Positions 1 to 5,616 of a DNA stretch of 7,260 nt are shown piece by piece (the stretch's first letter is position 1; each line of letters opens with the position of its first letter). The position numbers and the translations under genes are program-made. This stretch comes from Caulobacter sp. CCH9-E1. GTDB taxonomy: Bacteria; Pseudomonadota; Alphaproteobacteria; Caulobacterales; Caulobacteraceae. Where the stretch lies: the NCBI RefSeq assembly GCF_001556515.1, contig NZ_LSJA01000290.1, positions 1 to 7,260 of the forward strand, written 5' to 3'. The notes beneath the pieces were generated by a model that saw only the letters and a list, made by a program, of their open reading frames with translations, was not told the DNA's origin and did not search any database.

Positions 1-41
1 CCGCGACCAAGCCGACTGGAGACCCGCCTGAACTCAACACG

Positions 42-70
42 GTTGCTCCCCCGCAGAGCGGGGGAGGAAC
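42..70. terminator. GC-rich hairpin, possible bidirectional terminator
   Basis: A perfect 9-bp inverted repeat, ctcccccgc (46-54) and gcgggggag (58-66), encloses a 3-base loop. After one G/G mismatch the stem continues for three more pairs (gtt 42-44 with aac 68-70). It lies 10 bases beyond the stop codon of the minus-strand dipeptidase gene. No run of T follows on either strand, so it is not a textbook intrinsic terminator, but GC palindromes of this kind are common at gene ends in Caulobacter-like genomes. A plus-strand reading frame that ends in TGA at 29-31 could be the tail of a convergent gene outside the window; it is too short to judge. Confidence 0.55.
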
Positions 71-79
71 GAACCAACC

Positions 80-1339
80 CTACTTCGCCACCGTCTTCGC
101 ATAGGCCTGGGCCGCGTCGACGATCCGCAGCACATTCCCGCTCCAGATGGCCTCGATGTCGGCGTCCGAATAGCCGGCGGCCTTCAGGCGCGCGGTGATC
201 TTGGGCAGGTCGGTGATGTCCTCGAAGCCGTCCATGCCGCCGCCGCCGTCCCAGTCGGCGCCGACGCAGACGCCCTTGGGGCCGGCCACCTTCAAGACGT
301 GCAGCATGCTCTTCATGTAGAGGTCGAAGTCGCCGCGCGGGGCCGGATAGGCCTTGTCGATGGCCGCGCGCTTGTCCCCATAGGCCTTCACCATCTCGGG
401 CGTGGCCGTCTTCATGTCGGGGGCGCGGCCCAGGGCCTCCAGCGCCGCCTTGCGCTCGGGGCTGGGCGTGGTGTCGGTCAGGTAGATCGAGTTGATGCAG
501 ACCGCGCCGCCGGCGTCGGCGATCTTCTTGATGCGGGCGTCATCCAGATTGCGCGGGTGGTTGTAGATCGCCTTCGGACCCGAATGCGAGGCGATGATCG
601 GAACCTTGGACAGGGCCACCGACTGGTCAACGACGTCGTCGCTGGCGTGGCTGACGTCGATCACGATCCCCAGGCGGTTGGCCTCGGCCAGCCAGCGCAG
701 GCCCAGCGGCGAGTAGCCGTTCCAGATCTTGCCCTTCGGATCGGTCGAGCTGTCGGCCAGCTGGTTGTTGCGGAAGTGGACCGGGCCGGCCATCCGCAGG
801 CCTTCCTTGTGGAAGGTGGTCAGCAGAGTGAGGTCCTCGCCCAGCGGCCAGCTGTTCTCCATGCTGACGAAGGCGAACTTCTTGCCGGCCTTGTTGATGC
901 GCCGCGCGTCGTCCGAGGTCAGGGCCAGCTCGAAGCCCGTCTTGTTGCCGGCCAGCATCTCGCGGATCTCGATCGCGCGGTGCAGGGCGTAGTTTCGGGC
1001 GTACTCGTAGCCCGCGGCGGTCAGGTCGCCCTGGCCCGTGTAGATCACGAAGAAGCCGCCATCCAGGCCGCCCTCGTTCATGCGCGGCAGGTCGACCTGG
1101 CTGAAGTCATGCTCGACCTCGTGACGGTCGGTGATGTTCCAGCCCGGACGGCCGAAGTGGGTCGGGGTGTCGAGGTGGGTGTCCAGCGTCAGGTACTTGT
1201 CGTGAGCCGCCTTGTCCGCCTTGGACACCGCCGGCGGAGCCGCTGGGGCCTTGGCCTTGGCCGTTGTCTGGGCTTGGGCGTCGGCGACGCCCCCGAGCAG
1301 GGCGGCCGAGCCGAGGAGGACGGTGAGCAGGCGACGCAT
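80..1339 (-). CDS. Secreted membrane dipeptidase (peptidase family M19)
   Basis: Zinc dipeptidase of the renal dipeptidase family, which cleaves dipeptides, in some members including those with a D-residue; here it is predicted to act in the periplasm. The 419-residue protein starts with a signal peptide (MRRLL, hydrophobic stretch, cleavage near AQA at 21-23). The family metal ligands are visible: HLD (H55, D57), the bridging glutamate in MEN (E161), H231 in DVSHAS and H252 in ASHSGP. The catalytic-site aspartate is D362 in GADWDG. Length and motif order fit a complete M19 enzyme. I chose the ATG at 1339 because GGAG lies 7 bases upstream (1347-1350); a TTG 18 bases further upstream would put residues ahead of the signal peptide and remove that ribosome site. 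A TTGACG at 1393-1398 (minus strand) could be a -35 element, but no convincing -10 follows. It is probably a chromosomal housekeeping gene unrelated to the metal genes. Its substrate cannot be told from sequence. Confidence 0.93.
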   Translation of the reverse strand: MRRLLTVLLGSAALLGGVADAQAQTTAKAKAPAAPPAVSKADKAAHDKYLTLDTHLDTPTHFGRPGWNITDRHEVEHDFSQVDLPRMNEGGLDGGFFVIYTGQGDLTAAGYEYARNYALHRAIEIREMLAGNKTGFELALTSDDARRINKAGKKFAFVSMENSWPLGEDLTLLTTFHKEGLRMAGPVHFRNNQLADSSTDPKGKIWNGYSPLGLRWLAEANRLGIVIDVSHASDDVVDQSVALSKVPIIASHSGPKAIYNHPRNLDDARIKKIADAGGAVCINSIYLTDTTPSPERKAALEALGRAPDMKTATPEMVKAYGDKRAAIDKAYPAPRGDFDLYMKSMLHVLKVAGPKGVCVGADWDGGGGMDGFEDITDLPKITARLKAAGYSDADIEAIWSGNVLRIVDAAQAYAKTVAK

Positions 1340-1346
1340 GGGCGGA

Positions 1347-1371
1347 CTCCGGAGCAATTGTGCGTCCGGAG
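1347..1371 (-). promoter_or_regulatory. Leader hairpin covering the dipeptidase ribosome binding site
   Basis: On the minus strand CTCCGGA (1371-1365) and TCCGGAG (1353-1347) form a perfect 7-bp stem around an 11-base loop containing CAATTG. The 3' arm contains the GGAG Shine-Dalgarno sequence of the dipeptidase gene, so the folded leader would hide it. Each arm contains the self-complementary TCCGGA, which makes other pairings possible. A GACTC (GANTC, the CcrM methylation site in Caulobacter) lies at 1345-1349. The structure is seen in the sequence; a regulatory role is inference. Confidence 0.35.
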
Positions 1372-1412
1372 GCTCACGGCTTGGCTTGCGCCCGTCAACC
1401 CATCTTACGGCG

Positions 1413-1577
1413 TCACATCAATCCCAGCGCCTTGAAGCTGGCCACGCCCTCGCGACCGACCACCAAGTGATCATGGACGGCGATCTTCAGGGCTTTTCCG
1501 GCCTCGACGATCTGCTTGGTCATGTCGATGTCGGGCCGTGACGGGGTGGGATCGCCCGAGGGGTGGTTGTGCAGGAC
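1413..1577 (-). pseudogene. radC: radC fragment, 3' end only
   Basis: This is the C-terminal 54 codons of RadC, a JAB/MPN-fold protein once linked to DNA repair, with a TGA stop at 1413-1415. The fragment reads [20 protein letters not shown] and continues to [11 protein letters not shown] and FKALGLM. It keeps the JAMM-type signature H-N-H-P-S-G-D with the later D of PSRPD, but the upstream conserved glutamate and the whole N-terminal part (about three quarters of a usual protein of 220-240 residues) are missing. Homology stops at about 1577: the residues that precede HNHP in RadC should be hydrophobic, but here the frame runs into an AT-rich sequence reading [11 protein letters not shown]. 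The frame stays open to a possible ATG at 1724, so a short hybrid protein could be made, but no RadC function is likely. The abrupt break suggests that an insertion or deletion removed the 5' part. Confidence 0.85.
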
Positions 1578-1767
1578 CCGATGTAAATTAGGTAAGTTAT
1601 TGGATATTTTGAAGATAATTCCACCATCCGGCCGCCGATGGGGGCGGCAATCGGGGATGTTGCCATGCCGACCTATGCCTCGGTAGTTGGGCGCACATGA
1701 TCTTACACGAGCGTCCATATTCAATCATCCCCGGCGCAAGACGACGAATGACCGCCCGCTGAGACGC
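1578..1767. other. Gene-free AT-rich junction next to truncated radC
   Basis: No gene is supported here. Bases 1581-1620 are strikingly AT-rich (for example gtaaattaggtaagttattg) against very GC-rich surroundings, beginning only a few bases after RadC homology ends. The remainder (1621-1767) returns to higher GC and gives no recognisable protein in any frame. I see no clear terminal inverted repeat, no target-site duplication inside the window, no tRNA and no transposase. It most likely represents a recombination scar or the outer end of a mobile element, with the other end outside the window. Confidence 0.5.
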
Positions 1768-2160
1768 CTAGCCCGCCAGCGCCTCGATCACCCGGCAGTC
1801 GGCGGCCCGTCCGTCGCAGGTCGCCGCCACCATCCGTTGCAGTTCACCGCGCAGGGTCTCCAGCTGGGCGATCTTGGCCTCGACATCGTCGAGCTGTCGC
1901 GCCGCCAGGGCGTTGGCCTCGCCGCAGGGGCGCTCGGGATTGTCGGAAAGATCCAGCAGATTGCGGATCGCCTCGACCGAGAAGCCCAATTGGCGCGCGT
2001 GGCGGATGAAGGCCAGGCGGCGGACGGCGTCCGCGTCATAGACCCGGCGATCATTGGCTGCTCGCCGGGGCTCCGGCAGCAGCCCGATCTCCTCATAGAA
2101 GCGGATGGTCGGGACCTTGACGTCGGCGGCCTTGGCCAAGAGGCCGATGGAAAGGGTCAT
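1768..2160 (-). CDS. MerR-family metal-sensing regulator (CadR/PbrR/ZntR type)
   Basis: This is a 130-residue transcription activator that binds its operator as a dimer and switches on the divergent transporter genes when metal binds. An N-terminal winged helix-turn-helix is clear: SIGLLAKAADVKVPTIRFYE, then the wing with RRVYD, LAFIRHARQLGFSVEAI and the LLDL segment. A long dimerisation helix follows (about 84-112), and the C-terminal loop has CDGRAADC. The likely metal ligands are C79, C115 and C122. The gaps of 35 and 7 residues equal those between the three Cd-binding cysteines of CadR (77, 112, 119 as I recall), whereas PbrR has a longer final loop. The N-terminal cysteine of PbrR and the His-rich tail of CadR are absent. 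Cd, Pb or Zn are the best candidates; Cu(I) and Hg are less likely. The start is supported by AAGGAG (2167-2172 on this strand), 6 bases upstream of the ATG. It is divergent from the cation transporter, with only 67 bases between the starts. Confidence 0.93.
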   Translation of the reverse strand: MTLSIGLLAKAADVKVPTIRFYEEIGLLPEPRRAANDRRVYDADAVRRLAFIRHARQLGFSVEAIRNLLDLSDNPERPCGEANALAARQLDDVEAKIAQLETLRGELQRMVAATCDGRAADCRVIEALAG

Positions 2161-2190
2161 GAGGTGCTCCTTAGTTTTGCAGATAGGCCC

Positions 2191-2221
2191 TTGATCCTCT
2201 AGTGGCTAGAGGATGCATGGT
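2191..2221 (+). promoter_or_regulatory. MerR-type operator and promoter of the cation transporter
   Basis: A perfect inverted repeat, atcctctag (2194-2202) and ctagaggat (2206-2214), is separated by tgg. It lies between a -35-like TTGATC (2191-2196) and a weak -10-like CATGGT (2216-2221), a spacing of 19 bases. Over-long 19-20 bp spacers with a central dyad are the mark of MerR-activated promoters. The CTAG-N3-CTAGAGG core and its distance from the -35 match the PbrR operator of the Cupriavidus lead operon as I remember it. The regulator gene starts 31 bases to the left, so the same site may also control its own transcription. The -10 assignment is the weakest part. Confidence 0.8.
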
Positions 2222-2227
2222 GGCCTC

Positions 2228-2884
2228 ATGAGCGAATCCTGTTCCAGCAAACCGGCCGCGTCGGGCTGCGGTTGCGGAAGCGACGTCAAGTTCGACGGCG
2301 CCACGCCCGCCTATAGCCGCGCCCTGGCCTGGGTGATCGCCATCAACCTGGTCGGCTTTGTCGTGGTGCTGATCGGCGGCATGGTCGAAGGCTCGGCGTC
2401 GTTGTCGGCCAATGCGCTCGACTTCCTGGCCGACAGCGCCACCTACGCCATCAGTCTATGGGCCATCGGCAAGTCGGTGGGCATCCGCACCGGCGCGGCC
2501 CTGTTCAAGGGCGTCAGCCTGGGCCTGGTCGCCCTGTCGGTCGCGGGCTTCGCCGCCTGGCGCGCCTGGAGCGGCGCGGCGCCCTCGGGCGAGGCGATCT
2601 CGGCCCTGGGGCTGTTTGGCGCCCTGGCCAATCTCGTCGCCGCCGCCTTGCTCGTCCGCTATCGGGATGGCGACGCCAATGTCCGTTCGGTGTGGCTCTG
2701 CACGCGCAACGATCTGATCCAATGCCTGGGCGTGGCGGCTACCGGCGGGTTGGTCTGGCTGACCGGTTCGCGCTGGCCTGACCTGATCGTCGGCGTGCTC
2801 CTGGCCGGCGTCTTCCTGAGTTCGGCCTACCAGATCATCCGCCAGGCTCGCGACGAACACCGCGCCGACCTCGCGACTTCCTGA
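2228..2884 (+). CDS. CDF-like cation transporter without C-terminal domain
   Basis: A 218-residue inner-membrane protein, probably a cation/proton antiporter that removes a divalent metal from the cytoplasm. The N-terminus is cysteine-rich (C5, C14, C16 in MSESCSS and GCGCGSD). About six hydrophobic segments follow (roughly 32-52, 60-82, 93-112, 124-144, 163-180, 183-203). The CDF site-A pair of TM2 is present as D65 and D69 (ALDFLADS). In TM5 the usual H-x3-D is C158-x3-D162 (CTRND); I recall this cysteine as conserved in a small CDF-related group often found beside MerR genes. The cytoplasmic C-terminal domain of ordinary CDF proteins is absent; the protein ends soon after the last helix. 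I chose the ATG at 2228. The ATG at 2213 lies inside the MerR operator, upstream of the predicted transcription start, and would add five residues (MHGGL) not expected in the family. No good Shine-Dalgarno is seen, so the mRNA may be leaderless. The permease follows 51 bases after the stop and is probably co-transcribed. Confidence 0.88.
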   Translation: MSESCSSKPAASGCGCGSDVKFDGATPAYSRALAWVIAINLVGFVVVLIGGMVEGSASLSANALDFLADSATYAISLWAIGKSVGIRTGAALFKGVSLGLVALSVAGFAAWRAWSGAAPSGEAISALGLFGALANLVAAALLVRYRDGDANVRSVWLCTRNDLIQCLGVAATGGLVWLTGSRWPDLIVGVLLAGVFLSSAYQIIRQARDEHRADLATS

Positions 2885-2930
2885 CATATGCTCAAGCTCT
2901 TGCCACACGCGCCTTTTTGCGCCCATGGAT

Positions 2931-2945
2931 TGATAATGATTACTG
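2931..2945 (+). promoter_or_regulatory. Possible Fur box over the permease start
   Basis: The sequence tgataatgattactg matches the 7-1-7 Fur consensus TGATAAT-N-ATTATCA in all seven bases of the first arm and four of seven of the second. Such an AT-rich word is unusual in this GC-rich setting, and it sits at the start of an FTR1-type permease, a family tied to iron uptake. It overlaps the ATG at 2936-2938, and its first arm contains GATAAT, a -10-like hexamer with no clear -35 partner. Part of the match is simply the start codon and the codons after it, so chance is a real alternative. Confidence 0.35.
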
Positions 2946-4891
2946 GTCTCAAGGGGCGTCTGGCCTCGATCCTTGGCGGGCTGCTGGCGGTCCTGATCTT
3001 CACGGCGGCGCCGATGGCCCATGCCCAGGAGGCCAGTTCCTCGCAAACCGCCTGGCGGCTGCTCGACTATCTGTCGGTCGACTACGCGGGCGCGGTGAAA
3101 GACGGCAAGGTCATCAGCCCGTCCGAATATGCCGAGATGAACGAGTTCGCCGGCCAGGTGCGTGAGCGCATCGCCGGCCTGCCGGCCACCAAGGCTCAGC
3201 CGGACCTGCTGGCTAAGGCGCAAAGCCTGCAAGCCACGATCGCCGCCAAGCAGGAGCCGGCCGTGGTCTCGGCCAAGGCCCATGCCCTGGCCAACGACCT
3301 CCTGGCCGCCTATCCCACGCCCCTGGCCCCCAAGCGCGCGCCGGACCTGGCGCGCGGCGCGGCGCTCTATGCGGAAAACTGCGCGGCCTGCCACGGCGAG
3401 ACCGGCAAGGCTGACGGCCCCAACGCCGCGGGCCTGGATCCGCCGCCGATCGCCTTCGCCGACGCCGGCCGCGCGCGCCAGCGCAGCGTCTTTGGCCTCT
3501 ACCAGGTGATCCAGCAGGGTCTCGACGGCACCGCCATGGCCAGCTACGCCCACCTGCCGTCCGACGACCGCTGGGACCTGGCCTTCTATGTCGGGCGCTT
3601 CGCTTTCAGCGACGCCGAGGCCGCCGTCGGCGAAAAGCTCTGGAACGAGGACGCCGCCGTCCGCGCCCGCTTCCCCGACCTGCAGACCTTGACCCAGACC
3701 ACGCCGGCCGCCCTGGCCACCACCCTCGGCGAGACCAAGGCCCGAGCGCTGACCGCCTATCTGCGACGCCATCCCGAAGTCGTCACCCGCACCGGCGGCG
3801 GCTCGCTCGATGTCGCCCGCCAGAAGCTCGCCGCAAGCCTCAAGGCCTACGAGGCCGGCGACCGCAAGGCCGCCGCCGACCTCGCGCTCGCGGCCTATCT
3901 CGATGGCTTCGAGCCGGTCGAGCCGTCGCTGGGCGCGCGCGATCCGGCCCTGATGCGACGGATCGAAGGGGCGATGGGCGACGTGCGCGGCGCGATCGGT
4001 AAGGCCGCGCCGGCCAGCGAGGTCAAGAGCCAGATCGAGCGGCTCGACGCCCTGTTCGCGGCCGCAGGCAGAGCCTTGGCCCCGGAAAAGGCCAACAGCC
4101 TGTCGAGCTTCGCCGGCGCCTTCACCATCCTGTTGCGCGAGGGCCTGGAAGCCCTGCTGATCGTGGTCGCCATGATCGCCTTCCTGCGCAAGGCCGAGCG
4201 AACCGACGTGCTGCCCTACGTCCACGGCGGCTGGATCGCAGCCCTGGCGGCTGGTGGTCTGACCTGGGCCGCAGCGACCTTCTTCATTTCGATCAGCGGG
4301 GCCAGCCGCGAGCTGACCGAGGGCTTCGGTTCGGTGATCGCCGCCGCCGTGCTGATCTCGGTCGGACTCTGGATGCACGGCAAGGCCCAGGCCGACGCTT
4401 GGCAGGTCTATATCCGCGAGAAACTATCCCACGCGCTCTCCAAGTCGTCGGCGTGGTTCCTGTTCCTGCTGGCCTTCATCGTCGTCTATCGCGAGGTGTT
4501 CGAGACCATCCTGTTCCTGACGGCGCTGTGGACCCAGGGCGGGGCAGGGGCGGTGCTGGCCGGCGTCGGCTGCGCCGTCGTCGTCCTGGCCGCCATCGCC
4601 TGGGCCATGCTGCGGTTCTCCAAGCGCCTGCCGATCGGCAAGTTTTTCGAATACAGCGCCATCCTGATGGCGATCCTGGCGGTCGTCCTGGCCGGCAAGG
4701 GCGTGGCCGCGCTGCAGGAGGCTGGCCTCTTGGACCTGCACCCGCTGGCTCTGCCGCGCATCGAACTGCTGGGCTTCTTCCCGACCATCGAAGGCGTCGC
4801 CGCCCAGGCGCTCACCCTGGCCATCCTGGTCGGCGGATTCTGGTGGTCTCGGCACAGAGCCGGCGAAATGGGGGCAAAGAGGTCCGCCTAA
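2936..4891 (+). CDS. Cytochrome c/FTR1 fusion permease (PbrT-like metal uptake)
   Basis: A 651-residue fusion protein. A signal peptide (1-31, ending MAHAQ) leads to a periplasmic region that begins LLDYLSVDYAGAVKDGKVIS, typical of this family. A c-type cytochrome domain (about 135-225) has the heme-binding CAACH (149-153) and a probable axial methionine at M201 in TAMASYAHLP. A helical linker with FEPVE follows (325-329). The FTR1 permease part (about 390-640) has about seven hydrophobic segments and both signature motifs, REGLE (401-405) and REVFE (519-523), which bind Fe(III) in the family. FTR1 permeases take up iron after oxidation of Fe(II), and the attached cytochrome could accept those electrons. 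The same architecture, as I recall, occurs in PbrT, the lead-uptake protein of the Cupriavidus pbr locus, and the neighbouring PbrR/CadR-type regulator and operator favour that comparison. An ATG at 2888 would add 16 residues; I prefer 2936 because it gives a normal signal peptide. Neither start has a strong ribosome site. The gene follows the CDF gene by 51 bases, probably in the same operon. Confidence 0.9.
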   Translation: MITGLKGRLASILGGLLAVLIFTAAPMAHAQEASSSQTAWRLLDYLSVDYAGAVKDGKVISPSEYAEMNEFAGQVRERIAGLPATKAQPDLLAKAQSLQATIAAKQEPAVVSAKAHALANDLLAAYPTPLAPKRAPDLARGAALYAENCAACHGETGKADGPNAAGLDPPPIAFADAGRARQRSVFGLYQVIQQGLDGTAMASYAHLPSDDRWDLAFYVGRFAFSDAEAAVGEKLWNEDAAVRARFPDLQTLTQTTPAALATTLGETKARALTAYLRRHPEVVTRTGGGSLDVARQKLAASLKAYEAGDRKAAADLALAAYLDGFEPVEPSLGARDPALMRRIEGAMGDVRGAIGKAAPASEVKSQIERLDALFAAAGRALAPEKANSLSSFAGAFTILLREGLEALLIVVAMIAFLRKAERTDVLPYVHGGWIAALAAGGLTWAAATFFISISGASRELTEGFGSVIAAAVLISVGLWMHGKAQADAWQVYIREKLSHALSKSSAWFLFLLAFIVVYREVFETILFLTALWTQGGAGAVLAGVGCAVVVLAAIAWAMLRFSKRLPIGKFFEYSAILMAILAVVLAGKGVAALQEAGLLDLHPLALPRIELLGFFPTIEGVAAQALTLAILVGGFWWSRHRAGEMGAKRSA

Positions 4892-5049
4892 GGGCCATCT
4901 GACCACTTCAAACGGGATGGGCAGGGCATCGAGAGAGATTCGATCATGGCGCGACAACGCGGTACGGGCTTCTGTAGCTTTCCGCTTTGCCCCAGTTATC
5001 GCGAAGTCTTCGCCAGGTGTTTGTTGCCGTAATTGGAGCGCTCGGCAAT
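4892..5049. other. Gene-free spacer between the permease and the czc-type operon
   Basis: I see no supported gene here. A 28-codon frame with an ATG at 4946 and TAA at 5030-5032 (MARQRGTGFCSF...) has no recognisable domain. A short imperfect repeat, atcga (4928-4932) and tcgat (4940-4944), could fold weakly, but there is no convincing terminator for the permease operon. Base composition is less GC-rich than the genes on either side. It may be a degraded remnant joining two separately acquired modules. Confidence 0.4.
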
Positions 5050-5077
5050 GTGACACTATAACATGTAATCATATAAC
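5050..5077 (+). promoter_or_regulatory. Sigma-70-like promoter of the czc-type operon
   Basis: GTGACA (5050-5055) and TATAAC (5072-5077) each match the -35 and -10 consensus at five of six positions, with a 16-base spacer. The predicted transcription start is near 5084, about 34 bases ahead of the first gene. A second TATAAC lies at 5057-5062, so the hexamer is directly repeated 15 bases apart in a local AT-rich island. The repeat could be a binding site for an activator or repressor, but no regulator gene is adjacent on this side. Confidence 0.6.
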
Positions 5078-5117
5078 GCATTTCAATCTGGACTGAGCGG
5101 AGGTATTGCAGATTTCG

Positions 5118-5555
5118 ATGGCTGGAATCGCGCCCCTTCGTCGGCAAGTCGGCAGATATGCCGACACGTGGCGCTCGCGCCGCGCGCCGTCCTCGCGATT
5201 CAGCTTCGGCAAGGCATGGGCGCTGTTCGTAACCTGCACGTTCATCCTCGGCATCGTCATCTGCGGACCTGCTGAGCACGCTGCGCTGGAGACCGAAACT
5301 CAGGTCGCCAGCCAGATCGTCATGTCGAGCGTCCAGGCGCCAGCATTGATCAAGACCGCTGGCGACCAGAAGACCCCCATCAAGAGAACGCTCACGGCCT
5401 GCACCGGTCATTGTTCGGCGCATGGCATAAGCTTGCCCGTGTCCTTCGCGCCCGAGATGATAGCGTTTGAGCATCGTGCCGTTTGGCTGGCCGAGCCGGA
5501 TGTGGGCCTGCTCATCGATCGTTCCGTCCTGCTCGAACGTCCGCCTAGAGCCTGA
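5118..5555 (+). CDS. Small membrane-anchored Cys/His protein preceding czcC (CzcI-like position)
   Basis: I do not recognise a named family with certainty. The 145-residue product has a basic N-terminus (RRQ, RSRRAP), one hydrophobic segment at about 33-50 (LFVTCTFILGIVICG), and a presumably periplasmic remainder. That part carries a compact CTGHCSAH motif (95-102) suited to binding a soft metal, and it ends in LLERPPRA. Short proteins with a membrane or signal segment, a Cys/His patch and an ERPPR-like tail are familiar ahead of czcCBA operons in alphaproteobacteria, comparable in position to CzcI, CnrX or NccX. Their role is thought to be periplasmic metal sensing or modulation of the pump. 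The start is uncertain: GGAGG (5099-5103) is 14 bases from the chosen ATG but only 2 bases from a TTG at 5106. The gene has a good promoter just upstream and lies 61 bases before czcC, so it is probably the first gene of the operon. The hydrophobic segment could be an uncleaved anchor, since no clean cleavage site or lipobox is seen. Confidence 0.68.
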   Translation: MAGIAPLRRQVGRYADTWRSRRAPSSRFSFGKAWALFVTCTFILGIVICGPAEHAALETETQVASQIVMSSVQAPALIKTAGDQKTPIKRTLTACTGHCSAHGISLPVSFAPEMIAFEHRAVWLAEPDVGLLIDRSVLLERPPRA

Positions 5556-5564
5556 CGCGACCCT

Positions 5565-5582
5565 TCCGCCCGAGGAGGCGGA
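5565..5582 (+). other. Small hairpin between the Cys/His gene and czcC
   Basis: tccgcc (5565-5570) and ggcgga (5577-5582) form a 6-bp GC-rich stem with the loop cgagga. It begins 10 bases after the stop of the small gene and is not followed by a T run. It could protect the upstream message or weakly attenuate transcription into czcC, but a stem of this size can arise by chance in GC-rich DNA. Confidence 0.25.
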
Positions 5583-5616
5583 CCGTTTGCGTCTCAATCT
5601 CTAGGAACACATCTTC

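Noticed and set aside
299..1435. Plus-strand open frame of 378 codons
   Set aside because: It is antisense to the M19 dipeptidase, with Val/Gly/Arg-rich composition and no domain; the minus-strand gene has all metal ligands and a signal peptide.
1578..1767. Transposase or recombinase remnant near the radC break
   Set aside because: I read all frames looking for transposase or tyrosine recombinase signatures and found none convincing, and there are no terminal inverted repeats in view.
1687..2202. Plus-strand open frame of 171 codons
   Set aside because: It is antisense to the MerR regulator, which has a clear helix-turn-helix, metal cysteines and Shine-Dalgarno.
2213..2227. Upstream ATG for the cation transporter
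   Set aside because: It lies inside the MerR operator and before the predicted transcription start, and would add five residues not expected in the family.
2456..4378. Very long open frame on the minus strand (640 codons)
   Set aside because: It runs antisense to the CDF and cytochrome c/FTR1 genes, whose motifs are unmistakable. Its product is a low-complexity Gly/Arg/Gln-rich sequence typical of antisense frames in GC-rich DNA.
4946..5032. 28-codon frame starting MARQRGTG
   Set aside because: It is too short to judge, has no strong ribosome site and no recognisable family. It is mentioned only within the spacer.
4944..5597. Minus-strand open frame of 217 codons
   Set aside because: It covers the plus-strand promoter and the small Cys/His gene and has no recognisable domain. 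The plus strand has a good promoter, a membrane segment and operon context.
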